6,157 nt of DNA from Rhodospirillaceae bacterium (GTDB lineage Bacteria; Pseudomonadota; Alphaproteobacteria; Thalassobaculales; Thalassobaculaceae): assembly GCA_002701455.1 (NCBI GenBank), contig NZVJ01000038.1:1-6157 (forward strand), given 5' to 3'. The position numbers and the translations under genes are program-made. Below, piece after piece: positions 1 through 6,157 of this stretch; within the stretch, counting starts at the first letter, position 1; each line of letters starts with the position of its first letter. The notes below the pieces were generated by a model. That model saw only the letters and a list, made by a program, of their open reading frames with translations, was not told the origin of the DNA and did not search any database.

Positions 1-1
1 T

Positions 2-2080
2 ATGCTGTCTTCCGCAATACGAACATACATCAACGAATTTGGTGTCACGCCGGGACAAAACCCTATAGTTTTTACTAATAATGATGACGCGTATCGAACT
101 GCGATAACAATGCGACAGCACAACATTAACGTCGTCGCTATCGTAGACGTAAGAGAAAACCCTGACAGCGAGCTTTTCAGAGAAGCCAAAGAGATGAAGA
201 TACCCATCCACCTCGGGTCAGCTATAGTGACAACCAAGGGTTACGCCCGGATCAAATCCGCAACGATAATGCAATTATCATCAGATGGAAAAACTCTGGT
301 TGGAGGGAAAAAAGTTTTAAGGTGTGATTGCATGGCTATGTCCGGGGGATGGAATCCTGCTATACATCTCTTCTCGCAAAGTGCGGGAAAGGTTAAGTGG
401 GATAACGAATTAGCTACCTTTATTCCTGATGAGGCAACTCAAATAGTTCTGCCAATAGGCGGATGCAATGGAAAAACCACTCTTTCCAAATCTATTAAGG
501 ATGGGTTCAAAGCCGGGATATCCGCAGCAAGATCATCAGGCAACAAAGGACATCCTCCTGCAACCCTATCTGTCCAAGAACCAATACAAACCGACCATCG
601 ATTTGTGTTACCTATCCCAACAGAGAAAGGCGCATTTACCAAAGGGAAAGTCTTTGTCGATTTTCAAAACGACGTAACCTTGTCTGACATTCAGTTAGCT
701 TCCAGAGAGGGTTATAATTCCATCGAGCATCTAAAACGTTATACAACGGTCGGCATGGGCACTGATCAGGGAAAGACATCCAATGTAAACGCACTCATCC
801 TTCTAAGCCAAATCCTTGACTGCCAACCTGAACAAATTGGTTATACAACGTTTAGGCCCCCGTATGCTCCGACTACAATTGGCGCTTACGCAGGTCGCAA
901 TATCGGGACTTTATTTTCTCCAGTTAGAACAACAGCACTACATAGTTGGCAAGAAAAAGCAGGCGCAAAATTTGAGCACGTGGGTCAATGGATGCGCGCC
1001 TGGTATTACCCAAAGGCTAATGAAACGATGCGACAGGCGGTAGATCGTGAAGTTAAAGCAGCCCGCAGCAGCATAGGCCTCTTGGATGCCTCAACGCTCG
1101 GTAAAATTGATATACAAGGTCCCGATGCAGCTGAATTTTTGAACCGTGTATATACCAATTCCTGGCTCAAACTCGCTCCTGGTAAATCACGCTACGGCTT
1201 AATGTTAAAGGAAGACGGTATGGTAATGGATGATGGTGTAACCACATGTATTAAAAAAGACCATTACCATATGACAACAACCACTGGCGGTGCTGCCGGA
1301 GTTCTAGAATGGCTTGAGGAATGGCTTCAAACGGAGTGGCCAAACCTCAAGGTCTACCTAACTTCCGTCACGGAACAATGGGCAGTTGCTGCAATTTGCG
1401 GCCCAAACAGCAGGGAATTACTGGCAGAGTTATGTCCTGATATAGACTTATCAGACGAAGCTTTTCCATTTATGGGATATAAAGAAGGGACCGTCGCCGG
1501 AATTAAGGCAAGAATATTCCGAATATCTTTCACCGGAGAGTTAAGTTTTGAAATAAATGTGCCACGCAGCTACGGCTTATCATTGTGGACAGCGCTTCTA
1601 GAGATTGGGAAAAAATATGATATTTGTCCCTATGGGACAGAGGCTATGCATGTGCTTCGAGCAGAAAAAGGATTTATAATTGTAGGGCAAGAAACCGACG
1701 GAACGGTAACGCCTGTTGATCTAGGTATGGACTGGATCATTTCAAAAACAAAATCTGATTTTATTGGAAAGCGGGCCTTATCTCGTCGGGATATAGTGAA
1801 AAATGACCGAAAACAATTAGTCGGACTTTTGACAGACAATAAAACTGACATTCTCCCAGAAGGTTCCCAAATTGTTGAAAAAGTTCTCCCTAAGCCACCA
1901 ATGCCAATGATAGGACATGTTACGTCGAGCTACTTCAGTCCAAATTGTGATCGCCCAATTGCGATGGCAATGATCAAAGGCGGTAGAGATCGAATGGGAA
2001 AGACCGTTTACATTCCACTCAAAAATAAAACTATTGCAGCTACAATAACAGATACAAATTTCTTAGATGGTGGGAGTTAA
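2..2080 (+). CDS. soxA: Sarcosine oxidase alpha subunit, 3' part (5' end outside window)
   Basis: This is the large subunit of heterotetrameric sarcosine oxidase, a cytosolic flavoenzyme. It converts sarcosine, THF and O2 to glycine, 5,10-methylene-THF and H2O2. The 692 visible residues are about the last 70% of a roughly 1000-residue family protein. The ATG at base 2 lies inside the conserved VRTYLNRYGV-like segment, so it is an internal Met and the gene is cut by the window edge. Visible in order: the end of the dinucleotide-binding half (FTNNDDAYRTA at 24-34, AMSGGWNP at 112-119); the junction segment FVDFQNDVT (218-226) and HLKRYTTVGMGTDQGKTSN (243-261); then the GcvT-like folate-binding half with VGQWMRAWYYP (327-337), LDASTLGKI (361-369), SFTGELSFEINVP (509-521), RAEKGFIIVGQETDG (553-567) and GHVTSSYFSP (638-647). 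It ends in TAA 5 nt before soxG, as expected for soxBDAG order. soxB and soxD should lie upstream. No frameshift is seen. The family call is near certain. Confidence 0.95.
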   Translation: MLSSAIRTYINEFGVTPGQNPIVFTNNDDAYRTAITMRQHNINVVAIVDVRENPDSELFREAKEMKIPIHLGSAIVTTKGYARIKSATIMQLSSDGKTLVGGKKVLRCDCMAMSGGWNPAIHLFSQSAGKVKWDNELATFIPDEATQIVLPIGGCNGKTTLSKSIKDGFKAGISAARSSGNKGHPPATLSVQEPIQTDHRFVLPIPTEKGAFTKGKVFVDFQNDVTLSDIQLASREGYNSIEHLKRYTTVGMGTDQGKTSNVNALILLSQILDCQPEQIGYTTFRPPYAPTTIGAYAGRNIGTLFSPVRTTALHSWQEKAGAKFEHVGQWMRAWYYPKANETMRQAVDREVKAARSSIGLLDASTLGKIDIQGPDAAEFLNRVYTNSWLKLAPGKSRYGLMLKEDGMVMDDGVTTCIKKDHYHMTTTTGGAAGVLEWLEEWLQTEWPNLKVYLTSVTEQWAVAAICGPNSRELLAELCPDIDLSDEAFPFMGYKEGTVAGIKARIFRISFTGELSFEINVPRSYGLSLWTALLEIGKKYDICPYGTEAMHVLRAEKGFIIVGQETDGTVTPVDLGMDWIISKTKSDFIGKRALSRRDIVKNDRKQLVGLLTDNKTDILPEGSQIVEKVLPKPPMPMIGHVTSSYFSPNCDRPIAMAMIKGGRDRMGKTVYIPLKNKTIAATITDTNFLDGGS
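2072..2076 (+). promoter_or_regulatory. Shine-Dalgarno site of soxG inside the end of soxA
   Basis: GGGAG lies 9 nt before the soxG ATG and within the last codons of soxA. This placement supports the chosen soxG start. It also suggests translational coupling, which would help keep the alpha and gamma subunits stoichiometric. The coupling is inference. Confidence 0.6.
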
Positions 2081-2085
2081 TCAAA

Positions 2086-2703
2086 ATGAACTCTAACTAC
2101 TCAGGGACTAATGCACCCTTTACAACTTCTCCACTAGATAGCAAACAGATAACAACTAGAGGGCCAGCAAATGCTGACATTACGTTAAAAGAAGAAAAAG
2201 ATGTGGGGAAACTGATATTAAGAGGATCTTTAAGCGATAAGAAGTTCATAACACCAATAAAAAAATATCTATCGGAACAGTTTCCAGCACCCCCTAACGT
2301 ATTTTTTGATGATGCAAAAGTTCGGGTAGTTTGGCTGGGACCAGATGAATGGTTACTCTTAACTAATTGGGATGAGATAGATACTTTGACGGCAGATCTA
2401 ACAAAAGCATTATCAAAAACATATTTTGCATTAGTTGACGTCACAGATAACTCAACCATTATTGAATTGAAAGGAAGACAGTCGCTTGAAATCCTCATGA
2501 AAGGTTGCTCACTAGACCTCCATCCCAAAGTTTTTCAACCCGGATGCTCTGTTCAAACAGATCTAGGGTTGGCAAACATCATATTATTAAAAATAGCTGA
2601 GGGTCCGGTCTTTCAAATTGTTGTGCGGGCAAGTTTCGCAAACTATCTTTGGGATTGGTTGCTAGATGCCGCCGACGAATTTAAACTTCGGATAGAAACT
2701 TAG
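2086..2703 (+). CDS. soxG: Sarcosine oxidase gamma subunit
   Basis: This is the gamma subunit of heterotetrameric sarcosine oxidase, a GcvT-like fold protein that packs against the alpha subunit and carries no cofactor of its own. The 205 residues match the usual family length of about 190-210. Family landmarks are LKEEKDVGKLILRG (34-47), VVWLGPDEWLLL (81-92), the VDVTDNSTIIEL segment (117-128), the hallmark KGCSLDLHPKVF (138-149), a Q-T-D-L segment near 157-160 and the C-terminal VVRASFANYLWDWLLDA (179-195). The ATG is preceded by GGGAG at 9 nt. The gene starts 5 nt after the soxA stop, so the two are almost certainly co-transcribed. The first 30 residues are Ser/Thr/Asn-rich and poorly conserved in this family, so they add no functional information. 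The product call is strong. Confidence 0.93.
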   Translation: MNSNYSGTNAPFTTSPLDSKQITTRGPANADITLKEEKDVGKLILRGSLSDKKFITPIKKYLSEQFPAPPNVFFDDAKVRVVWLGPDEWLLLTNWDEIDTLTADLTKALSKTYFALVDVTDNSTIIELKGRQSLEILMKGCSLDLHPKVFQPGCSVQTDLGLANIILLKIAEGPVFQIVVRASFANYLWDWLLDAADEFKLRIET

Positions 2704-2741
2704 GGAAATACCCCCAGAAAGCCTACCTTAATCGATCAAAT

Positions 2742-3242
2742 ATGGAAGAAGACCAACACCAAATCCGGCATGCATATCTTGAAGAATACGAGGGCGCATC
2801 TTTAGTTGCATCGCAGGCCTACCAGTGTCTTGAAGCCATCTATCCACCTGGCCTGTGGCCAAGTGTACAGAAAATGATTTCGGATGCCGCGCAACTAAAA
2901 GGCGGGGGTGAATTATTAATCGCAATCACTCACGAGGGAATTTCTGGCTTAGTCGTATATCACGCACCAAACTCGTATAAGAGCGAGCATTTGCCACACA
3001 GCTGGGCTTCGTTAACAATCTTGGCCGTCTTACCCCAGTATCGTCGACGAGGCATTGGATCCAAACTAATCCAAACCTGTTTAAATATCGCAAAAATCGA
3101 CAAAACCGAAGTTTTTGGGGTTCTTTTGAATGTGCAAATGACTGCTGCCAAAACAGTTTTTGAAGGCAAGGGTTTTGTGAAAAACGGCTACAGCAGAATG
3201 ATTTCTGGTCAAAAGCACGACCAATATTGTCTAACCCTATAA
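2742..3242 (+). CDS. GNAT-family N-acetyltransferase, substrate unknown
   Basis: This 166-residue cytosolic protein belongs to the Gcn5-related N-acetyltransferase superfamily, which moves an acetyl group from acetyl-CoA to an amine. The acetyl-CoA-binding motif A is clear: strand LTILAVLPQY (91-100) followed by the pyrophosphate loop RRRGIG (101-106), fitting Q/R-x-x-G-x-G/A, and then helix SKLIQTCLNIAK. The C-terminal AAKTVFEGKGFVKNGYSRM (135-153) fits the motif B pattern ending in G-F. The length is typical for a single GNAT domain. The N-terminal 60 residues are mostly helical-looking and not diagnostic. The gene begins 38 nt after soxG on the same strand with no evident promoter between, so co-transcription with sox is likely. 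No good Shine-Dalgarno precedes the ATG. An in-frame ATG further in would lose conserved sequence, so this start is kept. Homology to GNAT is secure. The substrate, and any link to sarcosine metabolism, cannot be read from the sequence. Confidence 0.85.
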   Translation: MEEDQHQIRHAYLEEYEGASLVASQAYQCLEAIYPPGLWPSVQKMISDAAQLKGGGELLIAITHEGISGLVVYHAPNSYKSEHLPHSWASLTILAVLPQYRRRGIGSKLIQTCLNIAKIDKTEVFGVLLNVQMTAAKTVFEGKGFVKNGYSRMISGQKHDQYCLTL

Positions 3243-3259
3243 CATGTTGTTTCTGGAAT

Positions 3260-3288
3260 ACACATAGATGTTTTCGGTTTCTATGTGT
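3260..3288. terminator. Hairpin at convergent gene ends, possible bidirectional terminator
   Basis: A perfect 9-bp inverted repeat, ACACATAGA (3260-3268) and TCTATGTGT (3280-3288), encloses an 11-nt loop. It lies between the acetyltransferase stop (3242) and the mttB-like gene, whose TAG stop (3283-3281) is inside the right arm. The position is right for a terminator serving both convergent units. The stem is AT-rich and neither side has a proper U-run: only two T's follow on the plus strand and essentially none on the minus strand. It is therefore not a canonical intrinsic terminator. It could instead mark or protect the 3' ends. Confidence 0.35.
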
Positions 3289-4819
3289 TTGAGTCTGGAA
3301 AACTTTTCTTCCGCCGATTAATAAAATCTCTCAGTTCTTCATCTATGGCCGGGTCAAGGGGGGGCTGCTCGTAAGATGATAGTAGAGATTTAACAGTTTC
3401 AGCTGATCTAATCTCCGTGTTTCGGCTACCCTCTGCCTGCCACTGCTCAAATGTACCGTTGTCAGCGATCCCTGATCTATAAAATGCCGTTTCAAAGTTT
3501 TCCTGCGTATGGTTACAACCTAGAAAATGAGCTCCTGGACCCACCTCTTTTATAGCAGCCATGGCTTGACCGTTTTCTGAGAGGTCAATTCCTTTTAAAA
3601 AAGTTTGCATCATCGCTAATTGATCGGCATCCATTACAAATTTTTCATAAGAAGAAACGAGCCCTCCTTCTAACCAGCCCGCCGCGTGCAAGACAAAATT
3701 TACTCCCGACATAATAGTAGGCCACAGCGTATTAGCCGATTCATAAGCAGCCTGTGCATCCGGTAATTTTGACCCACACAAGGAGCCTCCAGACCGAAAG
3801 GGAACATTTAGTCGTCGGGCTAATTGAGCACAGCCAAAGAGCACAAGAGCTGGCTCAGGCGTGCCAAAAGTAGGGGATCCGGATTGCATAGATATTGAGC
3901 TAGCGAAACTTCCAAAGATTACCGGTGCTCCCTTACGGCATAATTGTGAAAATGCTATCCCCGCAAGTGCCTCGGCAAGTGTTTGTGTCAAAGTGCCGGC
4001 GACGGTAACAGGAGACATTGCGCCAGCTAATATAAATGGTGAGGTCATTACCGCCTGATTGGCTCTGGAATAGGCTTTTAATGCACCCAACATCGTACCG
4101 TCCCATGTCATTGGGGAATTAGCATTAATCAAACTTGTTAGAACCGTATTTTCCTCTAAAAAGTCAGAGCCAAAGAGAATCTTTGCCATCTCTATTGTAT
4201 CTTGGGCTCGCTCTGGTGCTGTTACGGACCCCATAAACGGCTTGTCACTATATTTTATATGCGCATACACCATATCGAAGTGTCGTTTGTTTACCGGTAA
4301 ATCCACCGGTTCGCAAACTGTTCCGCCAGAATGGTGCATCGCTGGAGACAGGTATGCTAACTTAACGAAATTTTCGAAATCCTTCATAGTGGCATATCGT
4401 CGCCCGCCATCTAGATCTCTAACAAATGGGGGCCCATAGACTGGCGCAAAGACCGTATTTTTTCCACCAATATCGACTGATCTATCCGGGTTACGAGCAA
4501 CTTGCTTGAAATTTGGTGGTGCAGTTTTAGCTATTTCTCGAGCCAACCCCTTTGGAATTCTGACCCTTACACCATTGACATCGGCCCCAGCGTCCCGCCA
4601 CATTTGAAGCGCTTCTTCGTCATCCTTAAAATCAACGCCCACCTCTTGAAGGACATCTTCGGCATTAAATTCAATAATTTCGAGCCCTTCATCACTTAAG
4701 ACATTAGTGATAGGAACGTTACGTATAATATTGGGAAATTGTTCTAACTTCACTTTTTGGCGTACTGCTCTACGTGCTTCCCTTCCCCCACGAGACCTGC
4801 GTTTTCTATCGTCATTCAT
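3281..4819 (-). CDS. MttB-family (trimethylamine methyltransferase-like) protein, non-pyrrolysine type
   Basis: This is a member of the MttB superfamily (COG5598-type), corrinoid-dependent methyltransferases acting on methylated amines. Non-pyrrolysine members characterised elsewhere demethylate quaternary amines such as glycine betaine, handing the methyl to a corrinoid protein. The 512 residues are full family length. A very basic N-terminus (RKRRSRGGREARRAVRQ, 5-21) precedes the barrel. Recognisable segments are FAPVYGPPFVRDLDGG (124-139), HHSGGTVCEPVDLP (162-175), DKPFMGSVTAPERA (192-205), INANSPMTWDGTMLGAL (231-247), PFILAGAMSPVTVAGTL (261-277), the highly conserved SMQSGSPTFGTPEPAL (310-325), GSLCGSKLPDAQAAYES (345-361) and HAAGWLEGGLVSSYEKF (378-394). 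No in-frame TAG occurs inside the gene, so no pyrrolysine is encoded. The gene itself ends in TAG. The start is the ATG at 4819-4817 with AGGAG 11 nt upstream; a TTG three codons earlier sits too close to that site. It follows gcvP on the same strand after 68 nt. Substrate and methyl acceptor are unknown; glycine betaine or a related betaine is the best guess from context. Confidence 0.88.
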   Translation of the reverse strand: MNDDRKRRSRGGREARRAVRQKVKLEQFPNIIRNVPITNVLSDEGLEIIEFNAEDVLQEVGVDFKDDEEALQMWRDAGADVNGVRVRIPKGLAREIAKTAPPNFKQVARNPDRSVDIGGKNTVFAPVYGPPFVRDLDGGRRYATMKDFENFVKLAYLSPAMHHSGGTVCEPVDLPVNKRHFDMVYAHIKYSDKPFMGSVTAPERAQDTIEMAKILFGSDFLEENTVLTSLINANSPMTWDGTMLGALKAYSRANQAVMTSPFILAGAMSPVTVAGTLTQTLAEALAGIAFSQLCRKGAPVIFGSFASSISMQSGSPTFGTPEPALVLFGCAQLARRLNVPFRSGGSLCGSKLPDAQAAYESANTLWPTIMSGVNFVLHAAGWLEGGLVSSYEKFVMDADQLAMMQTFLKGIDLSENGQAMAAIKEVGPGAHFLGCNHTQENFETAFYRSGIADNGTFEQWQAEGSRNTEIRSAETVKSLLSSYEQPPLDPAIDEELRDFINRRKKSFPDSNT

Positions 4820-4830
4820 CGCGGTCAAAA

Positions 4831-4835
4831 CTCCT
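4831..4835 (-). promoter_or_regulatory. Shine-Dalgarno site of the mttB-like gene
   Basis: The minus strand reads AGGAG, 11 nt before the ATG at 4819 but only 2 nt before the in-frame TTG at 4828. The spacing decides for the ATG and gives a 512-residue protein rather than 515. Confidence 0.55.
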
Positions 4836-4874
4836 GTTTTGCATCAATTCAAACTACCGTGGATCTCTTAAAAC

Positions 4875-4883
4875 AGTATAACA
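4875..4883 (-). promoter_or_regulatory. Candidate extended -10 promoter upstream of the mttB-like gene
   Basis: On the minus strand the gap after gcvP reads TGTTATACT, which matches the extended -10 form TGnTATAAT with one mismatch. It begins 4 nt after the gcvP stop codon and lies about 55 nt before the mttB ATG. The implied start of transcription near 4868 would leave a leader of about 50 nt. No convincing -35 hexamer is found at 15-18 nt spacing, which is tolerated in extended -10 promoters. The motif is short and the DNA AT-rich, so chance is a real alternative. Confidence 0.3.
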
Positions 4884-4887
4884 AAAA

Positions 4888-6157
4888 TCAGCCGCCAAAC
4901 TCGTACTCTAATATTGGCGGACACGAACAAACAAGATTACGGTCACCAAAGGCATTGTCTATTCTCTCAACAGGAGGCCAATATTTACAATCGGGTTTGG
5001 CAAGTGAGGGGAAAACTGCTTCTTTTCTTGAATATTTTCTATCCCAATTTGGCTGTGTTATAGAATTTGCTGTGTGAGGTGCAAACTTTAACGGGCTTTC
5101 GTCAACACTCAAAACCCCATCCTCGATAGCTTTTATCTCTTTTCTAATGATTGCCATAGCTTCGATAAAACGATCTAACTCTGCCTTTGACTCGCTTTCT
5201 GTAGGTTCTATCATAAGTGTACCAGGCACTGGAAAAGACATTGTCGGTGCGTGAAAACCAAAATCAATTAATCTCTTGGCTACATCTTCTACATCTACAC
5301 CTGTTGTCTCTTTGATTTTTCGGAGGTCAATAATACACTCGTGTGCTACGCATCCATTTGTGCCAGTGTAAAGAATAGGAAAATGTGAACTGATTCTTTT
5401 TGCAATGTAGTTTGCGTTGAGGATCGCAACTTGACTAGCAGACAGCATACCGCGCGCGCCCATCAATGTTACATAGACCCATGAGATAGGAAGTATCCCA
5501 GCACTCCCCCAAGGAGCCGCACTGATTGGACCAACCTTGTAGTTCTCCAAATTCCCATACCTATGCCCAGGTAAAAATGGAGCAAGATGCTTGGCTACAG
5601 CGACGGGGCCTACTCCCGGTCCACCGCCACCATGTGGGATACAGAAAGTTTTGTGCAAATTTAAATGGCTTACATCCGCTCCAAAATGACCGGGTTGGCA
5701 TAGCCCAACCATTGCATTTAAGTTAGCACCATCTACGTACACCTGCCCACCAGCATTATGAACTATTTCACAAACCTCCCGAATGCCGTCCTCAAATACA
5801 CCATGAGTTGAAGGGTATGTTACCATTATCGCTGCGAGTGATTTTTCGTATTGAGCAGTTTTTTCACGGAGATCCGCAATATCAATATTTCCATAATTAT
5901 CACAATTCACGACGATTACCTTCATACCGCACATACTAGCAGAAGCTGGGTTAGTACCATGAGCCGAACTAGGTATTAGACAAATATCCCTCTCTACTTC
6001 CCCCCTGCTTCTATGATAAGCCCGGATTGCCAGCAACCCAGCATATTCACCCTGGGATCCCGCGTTTGGCTGAAGTGATACGGCTGCATAGCCTGTACAA
6101 ATACAGAGCATCCGTTCTAATTCGGTTATCAATTCGATGTAGCCTTCTACTTGGTCT
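4888..6157 (-). CDS. gcvP: Glycine dehydrogenase (decarboxylating), P-protein, C-terminal part (5' end outside window)
   Basis: This is the P-protein of the glycine cleavage system. It is a PLP enzyme that decarboxylates glycine and passes the aminomethyl group to the lipoyl arm of GcvH, in the cytosol. The frame stays open to the right edge and reads [13 protein letters not shown], matching the conserved E-Q-A-E-G-Y region, so the gene is cut there and the TTG at 6132 is an internal Leu. The visible 422 residues are the C-terminal 45% of a roughly 950-residue protein. Motifs: [13 protein letters not shown] (29-41), [14 protein letters not shown] (62-75), [13 protein letters not shown] (139-151) and [18 protein letters not shown] (164-181). 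The Lys of NLHKTF (visible residue 169, codon 5652-5650) is the PLP-binding lysine, and the glycine-rich stretch follows it. The C-terminus [15 protein letters not shown] is characteristic of the single-chain form rather than split GcvPA/GcvPB. The 253 residues after the PLP Lys fit the normal length. gcvT and gcvH would be expected upstream, beyond the right edge. Confidence 0.95.
   Translation of the reverse strand, partial: DQVEGYIELITELERMLCICTGYAAVSLQPNAGSQGEYAGLLAIRAYHRSRGEVERDICLIPSSAHGTNPASASMCGMKVIVVNCDNYGNIDIADLREKTAQYEKSLAAIMVTYPSTHGVFEDGIREVCEIVHNAGGQVYVDGANLNAMVGLCQPGHFGADVSHLNLHKTFCIPHGGGGPGVGPVAVAKHLAPFLPGHRYGNLENYKVGPISAAPWGSAGILPISWVYVTLMGARGMLSASQVAILNANYIAKRISSHFPILYTGTNGCVAHECIIDLRKIKETTGVDVEDVAKRLIDFGFHAPTMSFPVPGTLMIEPTESESKAELDRFIEAMAIIRKEIKAIEDGVLSVDESPLKFAPHTANSITQPNWDRKYSRKEAVFPSLAKPDCKYWPPVERIDNAFGDRNLVCSCPPILEYEFGG

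Noticed and set aside
2..4. ATG at base 2 as the start of a 692-residue sarcosine oxidase alpha protein
   Set aside because: It falls inside a conserved segment of the family and the protein would lack about 300 N-terminal residues. The gene simply runs off the left edge.
2097..2528. 143-codon open frame on the minus strand across soxG
   Set aside because: It is wholly antisense to a well-supported soxG, has no recognisable domain, and is best explained as a shadow of the coding strand.
2703..2714. Small GGG...CCC inverted repeat just after the soxG stop
   Set aside because: The stem is only 3-4 bp with a 5-nt loop and no following T-run, which is too weak to call a terminator or attenuator.
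3209..3283. Pyrrolysine readthrough of the TAG ending the mttB-like gene
   Set aside because: Readthrough would add only 23 residues before a TGA, within sequence antisense to the acetyltransferase. In pyrrolysine MttB proteins the residue is internal, and this protein is already full length at the TAG.
4826..4828. TTG at 4828 as the start of the mttB-like gene
   Set aside because: It lies only 2 nt from the AGGAG site, while the ATG at 4819 has workable 11-nt spacing and a standard start codon.
4757..5077. 106-codon open frame on the plus strand spanning the mttB start and gcvP end
   Set aside because: It crosses the ends of two well-supported minus-strand genes, shows no family signature and is probably a chance open frame.
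6130..6132. TTG at 6132 as the start of gcvP
   Set aside because: The frame continues to the right edge with a conserved D-Q-V-E-G-Y segment, so the gene is truncated by the window and the TTG is an internal leucine.

Overview
The window looks like chromosomal DNA from an alphaproteobacterium, probably marine or at least osmolyte-using. The composition is moderately AT-rich. The evidence is the gene content: heterotetrameric (SoxBDAG-type) sarcosine oxidase, a non-pyrrolysine MttB-family methyltransferase with a very basic N-terminus, and a single-chain glycine dehydrogenase. The taxonomic call is an inference from protein style. There is no rRNA or other marker gene here.

Layout. The left half (1-3242) is read on the plus strand: the 3' two thirds of soxA (sarcosine oxidase alpha, cut by the left edge), then soxG (gamma) 5 nt downstream, then a small GNAT-family N-acetyltransferase 38 nt further on. 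The right half (6157-3281) is read on the minus strand: the C-terminal part of gcvP (glycine cleavage P-protein, cut by the right edge), then an mttB-like methyltransferase 68 nt downstream. The two groups converge, with 38 nt between their stop codons and a 9-bp perfect hairpin at the junction. No RNA genes, mobile elements, CRISPR arrays or long repeats were seen, and no gene-free stretch exceeds 70 nt.

How the genes fit together. Sarcosine oxidase demethylates sarcosine (N-methylglycine) to glycine and passes the methyl carbon to tetrahydrofolate as 5,10-methylene-THF. Glycine dehydrogenase begins the glycine cleavage reaction, which yields CO2, NH3 and a second 5,10-methylene-THF. MttB-superfamily proteins lacking pyrrolysine include characterised demethylases of quaternary amines such as glycine betaine. 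The locus can therefore be read as part of a route from an N-methylated glycine (betaine, dimethylglycine, sarcosine) to one-carbon units and ammonia. The sarcosine and glycine steps are well supported by sequence. The MttB substrate and its link to the route are inference, because no corrinoid protein or dimethylglycine enzyme lies in the window.

Nothing here is a clearly undescribed system. The points most worth checking are the MttB homologue's substrate and methyl acceptor, the unexplained acetyltransferase behind soxG, a possible independent extended -10 promoter for mttB inside the gcvP-mttB gap, and the shared hairpin at the convergent junction.
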